Source: Sneathiella chungangensis (GTDB taxonomy: Bacteria > Pseudomonadota > Alphaproteobacteria > Sneathiellales > Sneathiellaceae). Taken from it: a stretch of DNA of 64,000 bases. The notes beneath the pieces were generated by a model, which saw only the letters and a program-made list of their open reading frames with translations, was not told the DNA's origin and ran no database searches. Location: NCBI RefSeq assembly GCF_009882935.1, contig NZ_WTVA01000015.1, positions 372,001 through 436,000 on the forward strand. The letters run 5' to 3'. Positions 8,609 to 18,805 of the stretch are shown here, piece by piece. Position numbers and translations under genes: made by a program. Each line of letters starts with the position of its first letter. Positions within the stretch are counted from its first letter, which is position 1.

Positions 8609-9853
8609 CTATCCGTCAAAGAAGGAAAGCTGCCAGTCCATTTCCTTTTGAGTGAAGGGATATTCTATCCCGTTCCGCGCATTCACGATGTCCCCGCGGG
8701 CGACATGCGCGATTGCCGTCTGGATCTTGAAGGCGAGGCGCATTGAAAGCCCGGCTTTCCAGCATAGCGATGTAACAACCTTGCCGTTGCGGGAAGCCAA
8801 CATGGATTCGATTTTTTTCTGGCCGTATTCGCTTAACAGGGAAAGTGCCGCCGCGACAAAATCCGGATCCTTCGCATCGATCGCGTCGGCAATCGCCTCT
8901 TCATCGAGTTTTCCCGCCGCGAATAGTTTCTCCGCCCGTGATTTTCCGCTCTCCTCGGGATTGGCGCTAAGTTCGGTTGTCTTATCAATGCGGCGCCGGA
9001 CGATATTCTTGAGTTCCTTTTCGGTTGCCGCCGGGAGGTTATGCCGCTCAACCAGCGTTTCGACAAGCGACGAGGCAACAAACCCGGCAATCCGCCGCAT
9101 CGCGCGAAGTGACAGGTTAAGCCGCATGACCAGCGGTTCATGAAGCGGCACGACATGTTCCGCCTGATCCATGATCTCGTCGAGAGTGTCTTCGCGAATT
9201 TTTGCCGAAGGATTGGCGAGCAGGGCCGAAATTGCCGGCACCTCAAGCTGCGCGACGACGGCATCGGATACCTCCTCGCCGAGATTTTTGCGGCGCGCAA
9301 TCGCCGGCAGAGCGCCTGCGGCAATACCACCGGCAATTATTTCCAGAAGGTCCGCATCCGATAGCAGCGGTGAATATTCCAGGATCGGGCTGGCGACGAT
9401 TTCTTCGATATCCCGGGCGAGAGACATCACAACATTTTTCGGCGCATCAAGGCTGTCCTTCAGCGCATCGGCAATGATGGTGCGGACAGCCGTCGCCTGA
9501 TCCTGAGCGAGAATTTCCAGAACTTCAATTGTCTTGTCCAGAAGCAAGGCCGATTGCTCGCCCGAAAGATCCGGCAACAGTCGGCAGATCTTGCGTGCAA
9601 GCTCCATGCGCACGTCATCGCTGTCATCTTCGGCGAGGATCAGATTTGCTTTTGATGGGGTACAGGGATTGATCGCAAGTTCCTTGCGAACCGCGCCGGA
9701 CGTATCGTCGGTCAGGTAATAAAGGATCTCCGGCTCGGTTTCCTCACTGGCCGCGAGTTCTGTACGCACTGCGACATCCGTGCTGAGCGCCCGTGCCTTG
9801 TGGTCCTCATAGGTCGCAGAATCACCTGCTCTTTTCCCTGCAGGATATGTCAC
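8609..9853 (-). CDS. DUF2336 domain protein (HEAT-like alpha-helical)
   Basis: A 414-residue cytoplasmic protein matching the alphaproteobacterial DUF2336 family: N-terminal helical repeats resembling HEAT units (for example AVRKELAINP, DVRMELARKICRLL, AVRTIIADAL, KIREDTLDEI) followed by a long helical C-terminal part. Function is unestablished; in other alphaproteobacteria the family often occurs with sensory or receiver-type genes. It is transcribed convergently to argB with only about ten bases between the stop codons, and divergently from the HAD phosphatase. No signal peptide or membrane segment. Confidence 0.8.
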   Translation of the reverse strand: MTYPAGKRAGDSATYEDHKARALSTDVAVRTELAASEETEPEILYYLTDDTSGAVRKELAINPCTPSKANLILAEDDSDDVRMELARKICRLLPDLSGEQSALLLDKTIEVLEILAQDQATAVRTIIADALKDSLDAPKNVVMSLARDIEEIVASPILEYSPLLSDADLLEIIAGGIAAGALPAIARRKNLGEEVSDAVVAQLEVPAISALLANPSAKIREDTLDEIMDQAEHVVPLHEPLVMRLNLSLRAMRRIAGFVASSLVETLVERHNLPAATEKELKNIVRRRIDKTTELSANPEESGKSRAEKLFAAGKLDEEAIADAIDAKDPDFVAAALSLLSEYGQKKIESMLASRNGKVVTSLCWKAGLSMRLAFKIQTAIAHVARGDIVNARNGIEYPFTQKEMDWQLSFFDG

Positions 9854-10001
9854 GACTGTCGCACCTGAAAAAGTTTCGCAATGAATTTCATGGCGGTAAA
9901 TTATAGGATTGTTAGCTTAATAGCCTCTTAAAATCCGGCATCAACAGATAAACTCCGATTCGGGCTTGTCGGAATTCGTTTTCGGCGGCAAAGTCAGCCC
10001 C

Positions 10002-10697
10002 ATGATCAAGATGCCCGTGTGGAAAAACTTTGAGCATGTCGATAGCTGGATTTTCGACCTCGACAATACGCTCTATCCCTCCAAATCAAATTTGTTCGCA
10101 AAAATTGACAGGAAGATGGGCGAATTTATTTCCGATTTCCTGAATGTCGATCTCGTCGAAGCAAAGAATGTCCAGAAACAGTACTTCCGCGACCACGGGA
10201 CGACCCTTAGCGGGTTGATGAAAAATCACGGTATCGATCCGACCGGTTTTCTCGACTACGTCCATGACATAGATGTTTCCGATCTGGAAGCCGCGCCTGA
10301 ACTTAGTGCGGCTCTTGCCCAACTCCCCGGTAAAAAGATCATCTTTACCAATGGCTCGCATTTTCACGCGACAAATGTATCGAGCCAACTCGGCATCGAT
10401 CATCATTTCGAGCATATCTTCGATATCGCCGCCGCGGAGTACAAGCCGAAGCCCCATAAGCCCGTCTATGAGAAACTGGTCAAAGAACTTGATGTCAATC
10501 CGGAAAAAGCGGTCATTTTTGAAGATATGGCGATCAATCTCGCCCCAGCGCATGAAATGGGGATGATTACTGTCTGGATCCCCAATGACGCCCATTGGTC
10601 CAACGAGGGGTCGGAGGGCGAGCATATTCATTACCGGACCGACGACCTTGCCCGCTGGCTGACCGAGCTCCTAGCCGATCGCCGCAGCATCCCCTGA
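10002..10697 (+). CDS. HAD-family pyrimidine 5'-nucleotidase (SDT1-like)
   Basis: A 231-residue haloacid-dehalogenase-fold phosphatase. Motif I is DLDNTLYP with the nucleophile Asp, motif II is FTNGS, the motif III lysine lies in YKPKPHKPVYEKL and motif IV is FEDMAINL. The small helical cap and the DxDNTLYP variant place it with the pyrimidine 5'-nucleotidase group, which dephosphorylates UMP/CMP. ATG 10002 is chosen; a TTG at 9966 is possible. It lies just ahead of dapD, a common alphaproteobacterial order, but no functional link is known. Confidence 0.85.
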   Translation: MIKMPVWKNFEHVDSWIFDLDNTLYPSKSNLFAKIDRKMGEFISDFLNVDLVEAKNVQKQYFRDHGTTLSGLMKNHGIDPTGFLDYVHDIDVSDLEAAPELSAALAQLPGKKIIFTNGSHFHATNVSSQLGIDHHFEHIFDIAAAEYKPKPHKPVYEKLVKELDVNPEKAVIFEDMAINLAPAHEMGMITVWIPNDAHWSNEGSEGEHIHYRTDDLARWLTELLADRRSIP

Positions 10698-10783
10698 AAA
10701 ATACAGCCCGCGGCAGATTGACATCTGCCAGAGGCCGGGTATGTTCTCGCGATCAATGAATTAGCAGATTTCAGGGAATAAAC

Positions 10784-11629
10784 ATGACAGTAGCGCAATT
10801 GCAGCCGATCATTGACGCGGCATGGGACGACCGGAACCAAATTTCCGCCACGACGACGGGCGAAATCCGCGACGCCGTTAACGCCACACTCGAGGCACTC
10901 GATAGCGGAGCGCTGCGCGTTGCGGAGAAAGGCGAGAGCGGCTGGGTTGTCAATCAATGGGCCAAAAAGGCTGTGCTGTTGTCCTTTCGCCTGAACGACA
11001 TGGAAATGATTGCGGGCGGTCCGGGGGCTAACTCCAACTGGTGGGACAAGGTCCCGAGCAAGTTTGAAGGTTGGGGTGAAAACCGCTTCCGCGACGCCGG
11101 CTTCCGCGCGGTCCCCAACTGCATTGTCCGCAAAAGCGCCTATATTGCGCCCGGCGCCGTCCTGATGCCAAGCTTCGTCAATCTCGGCGCCTATGTCGAC
11201 AGCGGCACGATGGTCGATACCTGGGTAACCGTCGGGTCCTGCGCGCAAATCGGCAAGAATGTGCATCTTTCAGGAGGTGTCGGCATCGGCGGAGTTCTGG
11301 AACCGTTGCAGGCCGATCCGGTGATCATCGAAGACAACTGCTTTATCGGCGCCCGCTCTGAAGTCGTGGAAGGCGTCATCGTCGAAGAAGGGTCCGTTCT
11401 GTCGATGGGCGTTTTCATCAGTGCGTCGACCAAGATCATCAACCGCGAGACCGGCGAAGTGCATATCGGCCGCGTGCCCGCCTACTCGGTCGTCGTTCCC
11501 GGCAGCCTGCCCGGCAAGCCGCTTCCTGACGGTTCACCGGGGCCGAGCCTATATTGTGCGGTCATTGTAAAAACAGTCGATGCGCAAACACGCTCCAAAA
11601 CCTCGATTAACGATCTTCTGAGGGATTAA
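10784..11629 (+). CDS. dapD: Tetrahydrodipicolinate N-succinyltransferase
   Basis: Converts tetrahydrodipicolinate and succinyl-CoA to N-succinyl-amino-oxopimelate in the lysine/meso-diaminopimelate pathway. The 281-residue protein has the N-terminal helical domain and a left-handed beta-helix built from hexapeptide repeats (for example [19 protein letters not shown] and [11 protein letters not shown]), normal for the trimeric enzyme. AGGGA precedes the ATG. DapE, a later step of the same succinylase branch, is encoded about 1 kb downstream, separated by an opposite-strand exporter gene. Confidence 0.96.
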   Translation: MTVAQLQPIIDAAWDDRNQISATTTGEIRDAVNATLEALDSGALRVAEKGESGWVVNQWAKKAVLLSFRLNDMEMIAGGPGANSNWWDKVPSKFEGWGENRFRDAGFRAVPNCIVRKSAYIAPGAVLMPSFVNLGAYVDSGTMVDTWVTVGSCAQIGKNVHLSGGVGIGGVLEPLQADPVIIEDNCFIGARSEVVEGVIVEEGSVLSMGVFISASTKIINRETGEVHIGRVPAYSVVVPGSLPGKPLPDGSPGPSLYCAVIVKTVDAQTRSKTSINDLLRD

Positions 11630-11640
11630 CGGACCTAAGG

Positions 11641-11663
11641 GCGGCGGGGATTATCTCCGCCGC
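11641..11663. other. GC-rich hairpin between convergent genes
   Basis: GCGGCGGGGA-TTA-TCTCCGCCGC forms a 10-bp stem with one G-U pair between the dapD stop and the convergent exporter stop. No T-run follows on either strand, so it is at best a weak bidirectional terminator or RNA-stabilising element. Confidence 0.35.
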
Positions 11664-11666
11664 GCC

Positions 11667-12548
11667 TCACCGGCGCCGTAAATTCTCGCGGTATACCATG
11701 TAAAGACCGCTGCCTGCGATGATCACAACGCCGATCCAGACATTAGCGGCGGGGAAATCGGCAAAAATAAAGTATCCGAGCGATACCGCCCAGAAGAGCC
11801 CGGTATATTCGAAGGGTGTGATCACCCCGACCTCTCCCAGCGCGAATGATTTGATGAGGCAGATGTTTCCGGCAAGGGATAACAACGCCATCAGGATGAC
11901 GAGGCCCAGATCCACAACCGGCATTGGCGTCCAGAAGAAAACGGTGAGAAAACCGGTAATGACCGTAACGCCCAGATTGCTGTAGAAAATTATCGTATAG
12001 GTGGACTCTGTCCGGCTAAGCACACGACCGGTCAACATAACCCCGCAATAACAGAGGCTTGCGCCGAGCACCATGAACGCCTCCAGTTGCAGGAGGCCCG
12101 ACGTCGGCTGCATAACCACGAGAACGCCGAGGAAACCTATGATAATCGCGCTCCAACGATGAACCCCCACCTTTTCCCCGAATAGCGGAACCGAAAGCGC
12201 CGTCATAACGAACGGCGAGATAAAGAAGATCACCGTTGCATCGGCGAGCGGCAGTTCCTTTAGCGATAGAAAGAACAGGAGCGGCGCACAAACGCCGAAA
12301 GCAACTCTAATCGTATGACGGCCGACCTGCCGCGTCTTGATGAGACCCGGCCCGCCGTGCATAAACATCCATATGACGAGAAGCGGTATGAGCACCACTC
12401 CCCTGATAGCGAGCATCTGAACGACGGGATAACTTGCCTCGACGAGAAATTTCGCCACGGCATCCATGGAACTCATAAAGAAAATACCCGCTGTCATGAA
12501 AATGATCCCGCGGATATTTCTTGAACTGAGGGCGGCGACAAACGACAT
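11667..12548 (-). CDS. DMT-superfamily (EamA) transporter
   Basis: A 293-residue inner-membrane protein with ten predicted hydrophobic segments arranged as two EamA repeats, the standard drug/metabolite transporter layout. The repeat boundary falls near residue 145. Typical family blocks are visible (SLKELPLADATVIFFISPF and GVITPFEYTGLFWAVSLGY). Substrate cannot be read from the sequence; relatives export amino acids, purines or other metabolites. It is embedded between dapD and dapE on the opposite strand. Confidence 0.85.
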   Translation of the reverse strand: MSFVAALSSRNIRGIIFMTAGIFFMSSMDAVAKFLVEASYPVVQMLAIRGVVLIPLLVIWMFMHGGPGLIKTRQVGRHTIRVAFGVCAPLLFFLSLKELPLADATVIFFISPFVMTALSVPLFGEKVGVHRWSAIIIGFLGVLVVMQPTSGLLQLEAFMVLGASLCYCGVMLTGRVLSRTESTYTIIFYSNLGVTVITGFLTVFFWTPMPVVDLGLVILMALLSLAGNICLIKSFALGEVGVITPFEYTGLFWAVSLGYFIFADFPAANVWIGVVIIAGSGLYMVYRENLRRR

Positions 12549-12678
12549 GATCTTTCTTTCCTGTTTCGGCAGGCAGTCTTATATCGTGAATATGGAAACC
12601 GCAATGGAGAAGACATTTATTTGGTCCGCGCCACCTTCGCCATTGACCGGATGCCCCGGCGAACGGTAAAGGTCAATC

Positions 12679-13851
12679 ATGAACAAATACGAACAAAATT
12701 CGGAAGTGATCTCCCTGACCCAGGCGCTCATGCGCTGTCCCAGTGTTACGCCGAAGGACGCCGGCGCGCTTGACCTCCTTCAGCAATGCCTTGAGGAAAT
12801 CGGCTTCACCTGCCATCGGCTGACGTTCAGCGAGGAAGGAACGCCGGATGTGGAGAATCTGTACGCCCGCTATGGGACAGCCGCGCCAAATTTCTGCTTT
12901 GCAGGCCATACCGATGTTGTGCCGGCGGGAGATCGCGACGCCTGGAGTGTCGATCCGTTTGACGGAACCATCAAAGACGGTATGATTTTCGGTCGCGGCG
13001 CGGCGGACATGAAGGCGGCCGTCGCATCCTTCGCGATCGCCGCGAAGCGGGTTATCGAGAGATCCGACGGAAAATTTGATGGCTCCATCAGCCTTCTCAT
13101 TACCGGTGACGAGGAGGGCCCGGCAATCAATGGCACGCAGAAAGTCCTCAACTGGATGCAGGAACAGGGCGAAAAAATTGATCATTGCATCGTCGGCGAA
13201 CCAACCAACCCGTCCGAAATGGGCGAAATGGTAAAGATCGGGCGGCGCGGTTCATTCACTGGGCACTTGACAGTTACCGGGACGGAAGGTCATGTCGCCT
13301 ATCCGCACCTTGCCGACAATCCGCTGCCCCATATGGCAGCCATGGTGACGGCGCTCGATAATCTCGTTTTCGATGAGGGAACGGAGCATTTTCAGCCAAG
13401 CAATCTTGAGTTTACCACGATAGACGTCGGCAATCGGGCCACCAATGTCATTCCGAAGTCGGCGCAAGCGACCTTTAATATCCGCTTCAACACGCATCAC
13501 ACGCTTGACTCACTTGATCGGACCGTACGCAACTTGCTCGACAGTGTCGCCGCCGACCGCAATTGCCGTTATGAGCTTGTCAGCCAGAAAAATTCCTCTC
13601 CCTTCCTGACCCCGGAAGGGCATTTCAGCGGACTTGTCGTCGATGCCATAGAAAAGCGCCTTGGCAGGAAACCCGTGCTTTCGACCACCGGCGGTACGTC
13701 GGACGCCCGTTTCATCAAGGACTTCTGCCCCGTTGTGGAATTCGGCCTTATCAGCCAAACCATGCATAAAATTGACGAACGGGCCAGCGTTGCCGATATC
13801 GAAGCACTTGCGGATATCTACTCGGATATTCTCGAGAGTTATTTCAGATAA
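12679..13851 (+). CDS. dapE: Succinyl-diaminopimelate desuccinylase
   Basis: M20 metallopeptidase-fold enzyme that hydrolyses N-succinyl-LL-diaminopimelate. At 390 residues it shows the metal-ligand motif GHTDVVP, the bridging Asp in GRGAADMK, the catalytic pair in TGDEEGPA, the ligand in VGEPTN and the late ligand around SQTMHKIDE, with a dimerisation lid between. All expected active-site residues appear present. The following membrane-protein gene starts six bases after the stop, so they may be co-transcribed. Confidence 0.95.
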   Translation: MNKYEQNSEVISLTQALMRCPSVTPKDAGALDLLQQCLEEIGFTCHRLTFSEEGTPDVENLYARYGTAAPNFCFAGHTDVVPAGDRDAWSVDPFDGTIKDGMIFGRGAADMKAAVASFAIAAKRVIERSDGKFDGSISLLITGDEEGPAINGTQKVLNWMQEQGEKIDHCIVGEPTNPSEMGEMVKIGRRGSFTGHLTVTGTEGHVAYPHLADNPLPHMAAMVTALDNLVFDEGTEHFQPSNLEFTTIDVGNRATNVIPKSAQATFNIRFNTHHTLDSLDRTVRNLLDSVAADRNCRYELVSQKNSSPFLTPEGHFSGLVVDAIEKRLGRKPVLSTTGGTSDARFIKDFCPVVEFGLISQTMHKIDERASVADIEALADIYSDILESYFR

Positions 13852-13856
13852 CCTGG

Positions 13857-14435
13857 ATGATAACCCTCAAGGAAATTTCGGGTTATTTTTTCGGCGCTTA
13901 TCTCCTCGCACGGCGCGATCCGCGGGCCCTTGGCTATTTTGATATTTCGGCGGAAGGTTTCTATCGCTCCTTCTTCGCGATGCTGCTGGCGGTCCCGTTT
14001 TTCGCTATTGAAAATGCCGTCGATTACAAAACCTTGCCGACAGGGACATCGATCGTCCCCTTTCTGCTGCTGCTGTGTCTTGCGCTCTGGTCGAGTTGGG
14101 GCGCCTATTTGCTGGTAATGGCAATTCTCGCCAAATATATCGGCTTTCCGGACCGCTATAGCGTCTTTGTTATCGTCTATAACTGGGCTCAGTTCGCAAT
14201 TATTCTCGTCTGGCTACCGGTCTCAATTATCATCAGCGGAATTTTCCCCGTCGCTTTCGCAAGCGCCGTCAATCTCATCTTTATCGGCGCAACCTATGTC
14301 TATCTTTGGTATATTCTGAAGGTCACGCTGAAGGTAACGACTACGCAGGCCGTGGGCTTTGCCTTCCTTGAATTTCTGGTAGTCGTTCTTGTGCAGGCTG
14401 TCTTTTCCGGCTGGCTTTTTACCGCACCGGTCTAG
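13857..14435 (+). CDS. Hypothetical multi-pass membrane protein
   Basis: A 192-residue protein with about five hydrophobic segments (roughly residues 35-52, 58-92, 100-120, 125-150 and 160-190) and little soluble sequence. I do not recognise the family with confidence; length and spacing recall Yip1-type integral membrane proteins. It begins six bases after dapE, suggesting co-transcription. Its stop codon overlaps that of the convergent truA gene in a shared CTAG. Confidence 0.7.
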   Translation: MITLKEISGYFFGAYLLARRDPRALGYFDISAEGFYRSFFAMLLAVPFFAIENAVDYKTLPTGTSIVPFLLLLCLALWSSWGAYLLVMAILAKYIGFPDRYSVFVIVYNWAQFAIILVWLPVSIIISGIFPVAFASAVNLIFIGATYVYLWYILKVTLKVTTTQAVGFAFLEFLVVVLVQAVFSGWLFTAPV

Positions 14436-15172
14436 TCATAATCAACCTGCGTCAGATAAAGCCCGTAAGGCGGCGCATTCGGCCCGGCGCGTTGGCGATC
14501 CTTCGCATCCAGCGCCGCTTTTAGATCACCCTTCGTCCATTGCCCGGTCCCGACGAGGGCGAGACTGCCGACCATCGAGCGAACCTGATTATGCAAAAAG
14601 GAAATGGCGGACGCGCGGACTTGTATCTCTTCTCCGTCTCGTGAAACCATCAGCTTTTCAAGCGTCCTTACCGGTGAGTTTGCCTGGCAGGCGGCCGCGC
14701 GAAAGCTGGTGAAATCATGCCGCCCTATGAGAATCCTTGCGGCCTCATTCATGGCATCCGCATCCAGCTCCCGTTTGACAATCCAGGCAAGACCCGCATC
14801 TACCGTCAACGGTGCCCGGCGATTGATGATCCGGTAGAGATAATGCCGTTTGGTCGCACTAAACCGGGCGCTGAAGTCCGCATCCACCTCCTCGCATGCC
14901 AGGATTGCAATTGGTGCCGGTTTCAAATGCTGATTGAGCGCGTTCATCACGACTTGCGGCTTTCGGTTCGAGGCTAGCTCAAAGCTCGCGACCTGCCCAA
15001 ACGCATGAACCCCGGCATCTGTCCGGCCCGCGCCCTGAATGCGTATCTCTTCGCCGCAAAATTCGAAAATGGCTTCTTCAATATGCTGCTGGACCGAAGG
15101 GCCGTTCTTCTGGCGTTGCCAACCGACAAGCTCTCGCCCATCATACTCGATCGTTATCCGGTAACAGGGCAT
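14432..15172 (-). CDS. truA: tRNA pseudouridine synthase A
   Basis: Makes pseudouridine at positions 38-40 of the tRNA anticodon arm. I begin it at 15172 ([12 protein letters not shown], 246 residues), where TGATG joins the fmt stop to this ATG; the longer open frame upstream is only fmt read in another frame. The catalytic motif [11 protein letters not shown] carries the nucleophilic Asp, and the usual RRYLYR-like (KRHYLYRI) and [11 protein letters not shown] blocks are present. It is the third gene of a def-fmt-truA operon. Confidence 0.96.
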   Translation of the reverse strand: MPCYRITIEYDGRELVGWQRQKNGPSVQQHIEEAIFEFCGEEIRIQGAGRTDAGVHAFGQVASFELASNRKPQVVMNALNQHLKPAPIAILACEEVDADFSARFSATKRHYLYRIINRRAPLTVDAGLAWIVKRELDADAMNEAARILIGRHDFTSFRAAACQANSPVRTLEKLMVSRDGEEIQVRASAISFLHNQVRSMVGSLALVGTGQWTKGDLKAALDAKDRQRAGPNAPPYGLYLTQVDYD

Positions 15173-16095
15173 CAGCCCAGCACCTCGCCTTTTTTGACGG
15201 GACGGCCATTGAGAAAGGCGACCGCACTCATCGCGCCCTTCCCAGCTGGCTGAAGGGTCAGGAGTTGCAACGCCCCCTCGCCGCAAGCCACGGTCAGTTG
15301 ATCATCCAGGACCTCACCGGGCTGCCCGTCACCGTCAACCGGCGCCGCCGCCAGCAACTTGATCCGCTGCCCCTGATACTCGAAATAGGCGCCGGGCGCC
15401 GGGTTCAACGCCCGAATATGCCGATCCAGATCGACAGCGCTTCGCGTCCAGTCGATCGCCGCTTCGGACTTCGATATTTTTTCGGCGTATATAACGCCAT
15501 CCGTCGCCTGCGGCAGCGCCACCAGAGCAGGATCGCCAAGCCGGGAGAGGGTCTTCAGCAGGATTTCCGCGCCGGCCTTCGCCAATGCGTCATGAAGCGA
15601 TCCGGCCGTTGTATCCGCCATGATAGGCAGCCGCGCTTCGCACAAAACGGGACCCGTATCCAGCCCCGCCTCCATCTGCATCACAGCGATGCCCGTCTCC
15701 TTGTCTCCGGCTATGATGGCTCGCTGGATCGGCGCCGCGCCGCGCCATCGCGGCAATAACGATGCATGAAGGTTGAGGCAGCCGTGCTTTGGCGCCTCTA
15801 GTACCGGCCCCGGAAGTATGAGTCCATAGGCGACGACAACAGCCACGTCGAGTTGCAAGTCGGCGAATTCCTTCTGAACTTCGAGAGATTTAAGCGAAAC
15901 GGGGGTGCGGACAGGCACGCCTTCCGCCTCGGCAAGTTGGTGTACGGCAGAAGGCAACAGCTTCTTGCCCCGGCCCGCCGGTCGCGGTGGCTGGGAATAA
16001 ACACAGACCACCTCATGCGGAGAATCCAACAGCGCTTTCAGGATATGGGCAGAAAACGCCGGCGTTCCCATAAAGGCAAGTCGCAATCCCGCCAT
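15172..16095 (-). CDS. fmt: Methionyl-tRNA formyltransferase
   Basis: Formylates initiator Met-tRNA using 10-formyl-tetrahydrofolate. The 307-residue protein has the Rossmann-type N domain ([17 protein letters not shown]), the catalytic block [21 protein letters not shown] with the Asn/His residues, the Asp in METGLDTGP-like [12 protein letters not shown], and a C-terminal OB domain. It lies ten bases after def and overlaps truA, so formylation, deformylation and tRNA modification genes are co-transcribed. Confidence 0.96.
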   Translation of the reverse strand: MAGLRLAFMGTPAFSAHILKALLDSPHEVVCVYSQPPRPAGRGKKLLPSAVHQLAEAEGVPVRTPVSLKSLEVQKEFADLQLDVAVVVAYGLILPGPVLEAPKHGCLNLHASLLPRWRGAAPIQRAIIAGDKETGIAVMQMEAGLDTGPVLCEARLPIMADTTAGSLHDALAKAGAEILLKTLSRLGDPALVALPQATDGVIYAEKISKSEAAIDWTRSAVDLDRHIRALNPAPGAYFEYQGQRIKLLAAAPVDGDGQPGEVLDDQLTVACGEGALQLLTLQPAGKGAMSAVAFLNGRPVKKGEVLG

Positions 16096-16105
16096 ACCGG
16101 CCCTT

Positions 16106-16627
16106 TCAGCTCGCCAGTTTTTTCTGTTTGAGCAATTTGCGGAGAATCATATTGCGCTTGAGCGCGGACAAATGATCAAGAAACAGAATACCGTCGAGAT
16201 GATCCATCTCATGCTGGATACAGGTGGAGAGCAACCCTTCGGCGCGAAGGGTCTGCCGCTCTCCTTCGACGTCGAGATACGTCACTTCAACTTCGGCCGG
16301 CCGCACAACGTCCGCGTAGTGATCGGGGACGGAGAGGCAGCCTTCTTCATAGGTCGCATCATGGTCGGACACCCAGACAATCTCGGGATTAATCAGCGCC
16401 AGAGGCTGCGGCTCCTCGTCGTCGCGGCCCTTGCCTACGACATCGATGACCAACAAGCGCTTTGGAACGCCAACCTGTATGGCGGCGAGACCGATACCCG
16501 GCGCGGCATACATGGTCTCGAACATGTCCTCGACCAGCGTGCGGATTTTATCGTCCACATCCTCGACCGGTTTCGAGATGGTTTTCAAAAGCGGGTCCGG
16601 CGCTGTATAAATGGGCAAAAGGGCCAT
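16106..16627 (-). CDS. def: Peptide deformylase
   Basis: Metal-dependent hydrolase that removes the N-formyl group from new proteins. All three family motifs are present in the 173 residues: GIGLAAIQ (motif I), EEGCLSVP (motif II, metal-binding Cys) and QHEMDHLDG (motif III, HExxH). Length is normal. It is the first gene of the def-fmt-truA operon and is divergent from rmuC across about 110 bases. Confidence 0.97.
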   Translation of the reverse strand: MALLPIYTAPDPLLKTISKPVEDVDDKIRTLVEDMFETMYAAPGIGLAAIQVGVPKRLLVIDVVGKGRDDEEPQPLALINPEIVWVSDHDATYEEGCLSVPDHYADVVRPAEVEVTYLDVEGERQTLRAEGLLSTCIQHEMDHLDGILFLDHLSALKRNMILRKLLKQKKLAS

Positions 16628-16738
16628 GGTGTTCCGTTGTTGTTCACGTTACGATATACAGATGAGTAGGTATTATGCCTGTTCGCGTTCGTCAAGACTA
16701 TTGACCAGCGACGAACGGCGTTACGGAGAGTGTTTTTA

Positions 16739-17869
16739 ATGGAAATCGCCTTAATTGCGATCATTGCTTTTCTGACGGTTATTACACTGGTTCTCTTCTT
16801 CAAGATGTCGAAGGCGGAGAAGCTGGCGAAAAGCGCCTCTGCCAACAGTGAAAATCTGACCCGTCTCACGGAAAGCCTTCTCAATCAGCACGCACAGTTG
16901 GAAGGACAGCTCAAACAGATTTCCACAGACAGCGCCGCAAGCCGTCAGGAGATCAACCAGACCTTGAGCGAGCGGCTGGACACGGTCTCGAAACGCCTTG
17001 GCGACAGCCTCAGCCAGTCGGCGGAGAAAACCGGGCAAAGCCTTACAGAGTTGCAAGCGCGCCTTGCGGTGATCGACAAAGCACAGAGCAACCTGACGGA
17101 GCTTTCCAACCAAGTCGTCGGGCTGCAGGATATTCTCGCCAACAAGCAGGCGCGAGGCGCATTCGGGGAAATCCAGCTCAATGATCTCGTGAAATCCGCG
17201 TTGCCGCCATCAGCCTATGAATTTCAGGTCACACTCGGCAACGGGCGGCGCGCCGACTGCCTGATAAAACTTCCCAATCCTCCCGGGTCCATCGTTGTCG
17301 ATGCGAAATTTCCGCTTGAGAGCTATCACCTGCTAAGACAGGCCGAAACGGATGGCGACCGGATGCAGGCGACACGCGCGTTCACCGGCGCCATGCAGAA
17401 ACATATCGCAGATATCAGCGAGAAATACATCCTGGAGGGCGAAACCGCGGAATCGGCACTTCTCTTCCTTCCCTCCGAAGCCGTCTATGCGGAGCTTCAT
17501 GCCAATTTTCCGGCCATACTGGAACGATCCTACAAGGCGCGGGTCTGGATTGTCTCGCCGACCACGCTGATGGCGACGCTAAACACCGTGCGGGCAGTCC
17601 TGAAAGACAGTCAGATGCGGGCGCAAGCCGGGGTCATACAAAAGGAAGTCGGCATCTTGTTGAAGGATGTTGAACGGCTCGATGCGAGGGTCGACAGTCT
17701 CGGAAAGCATTTCCTGCAGGCGAGCAAGGATGTCGAGCTGATTGAAACATCAAGCCGGAAAATCAGCAGCCGCGCTGAAAAGATCGAGGAGTTGCAGTTG
17801 GGCGAGGAAGATGGCAGCCTGCTGTCAAGCCCGCCGGATATGCCGCAAAAGGTAAACCAGGAGAGCTAA
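16739..17869 (+). CDS. rmuC: DNA recombination protein RmuC
   Basis: RmuC family protein, a predicted nuclease-fold protein limiting DNA rearrangements. ATG 16739 (376 residues) is preferred over GTG 16730 because GGAG is well spaced from it. The N terminus is a membrane anchor (about residues 2-22), followed by a long coiled coil (25-125) and then the conserved RmuC domain with [29 protein letters not shown] and the SPTTLMATL block. The stop codon overlaps the convergent recR stop by four bases. Confidence 0.93.
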   Translation: MEIALIAIIAFLTVITLVLFFKMSKAEKLAKSASANSENLTRLTESLLNQHAQLEGQLKQISTDSAASRQEINQTLSERLDTVSKRLGDSLSQSAEKTGQSLTELQARLAVIDKAQSNLTELSNQVVGLQDILANKQARGAFGEIQLNDLVKSALPPSAYEFQVTLGNGRRADCLIKLPNPPGSIVVDAKFPLESYHLLRQAETDGDRMQATRAFTGAMQKHIADISEKYILEGETAESALLFLPSEAVYAELHANFPAILERSYKARVWIVSPTTLMATLNTVRAVLKDSQMRAQAGVIQKEVGILLKDVERLDARVDSLGKHFLQASKDVELIETSSRKISSRAEKIEELQLGEEDGSLLSSPPDMPQKVNQES

Positions 17870-18462
17870 CCCATGGACCGGCGGGATTTAAGCGCCGCCG
17901 ACAGCGTTCCGTCGTCGAGATAGTCTAGTTCTCCGCCAACGGGCACCCCATGAGCAAGCCGGGTAATCTGCACACCCAGTTCTGACAGCCGATCGGAGAG
18001 ATAATGAGCGGTCGTCTGACCGTCGACGGTCGCGTTCAGCGCGAGGATTACCTCGGTGACGCCTCCCTCGCCGACACGCTGGACCAACGGTTCGACATTG
18101 AGTTCATCCGGCCCGATTCCGTCGAGTGCGGACAGCGTCCCGCCCAGCACATGATAAGTTCCGCGAAAGGCTTCCGATCTCTCCAGCGCCCACAGGTCGG
18201 AGACATCCTCAACGACGCAGAGAAGACTCTTGTCCCGCCTGTCATCACGGCAAATGCCGCAGGGATCCATGACATCCAGATTGCCACAGGTACCGCAGAC
18301 TTTGACATTTTCCGCCGCCGCCTGCATGGCGGAGGCCAGCGGCGAGAGCAGACTTTCCCGGCGGCTGATCAGATAGAGAGTGGCACGCCGTGCCGATCGC
18401 GAGCCCAGTCCCGGCAGTTTCGAGAGAAGCTGTATCAGATGATCAATTTCGGACTGGCTCAT
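17866..18462 (-). CDS. recR: Recombination protein RecR
   Basis: RecFOR-pathway protein that loads RecA on gapped DNA. The 198 residues contain the N-terminal helix-hairpin-helix ([11 protein letters not shown]), a C4 zinc finger (CGTCGN...[10 protein letters not shown]) and the Toprim domain ([25 protein letters not shown]). Complete. It is downstream of ybaB and dnaX on the same strand, the classic bacterial trio. Confidence 0.97.
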   Translation of the reverse strand: MSQSEIDHLIQLLSKLPGLGSRSARRATLYLISRRESLLSPLASAMQAAAENVKVCGTCGNLDVMDPCGICRDDRRDKSLLCVVEDVSDLWALERSEAFRGTYHVLGGTLSALDGIGPDELNVEPLVQRVGEGGVTEVILALNATVDGQTTAHYLSDRLSELGVQITRLAHGVPVGGELDYLDDGTLSAALKSRRSMG

Positions 18463-18481
18463 ATAAACTGAAACCGCCTCG

Positions 18482-18805
18482 TCAGAAGGGCAGCTGCATG
18501 CCCGGCGGCAATTCCAGCCCGCCGGTCATTTCCTTAATTTTTTCGGCCGAATAGGCCTCTACTTTGGTCCGGGCGTCAGCATGGGCGGCGACGATCAGAT
18601 CCTCCATAACTTCCTTGTCTTCCGGATCCACAAGTGAAGAATCGACATCGAGTTTTCGCATCTCGCCCTTGCAATTGAGGGTCACCTTGACCATTCCGGC
18701 CCCGGATTGCCCCGTCACTTCGTGATGCTCCAATGCGGCCTGCATTTCGGCCATCTTGTTTTGCATCTCTTTGGCCTGTTTCATCAGGCTGCCAAGGTTC
18801 TTCAT
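18482..18805 (-). CDS. Nucleoid-associated protein, YbaB/EbfC family
   Basis: A 107-residue DNA-binding protein of the YbaB/EbfC family. It shows the family pattern: a Met/Lys/Gln-rich first helix ([20 protein letters not shown]), the beta strands around [20 protein letters not shown] and a C-terminal helix ending [15 protein letters not shown]. It overlaps dnaX by four bases and precedes recR by about 20 bases, so it is part of the dnaX-ybaB-recR operon. Confidence 0.95.
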   Translation of the reverse strand: MKNLGSLMKQAKEMQNKMAEMQAALEHHEVTGQSGAGMVKVTLNCKGEMRKLDVDSSLVDPEDKEVMEDLIVAAHADARTKVEAYSAEKIKEMTGGLELPPGMQLPF

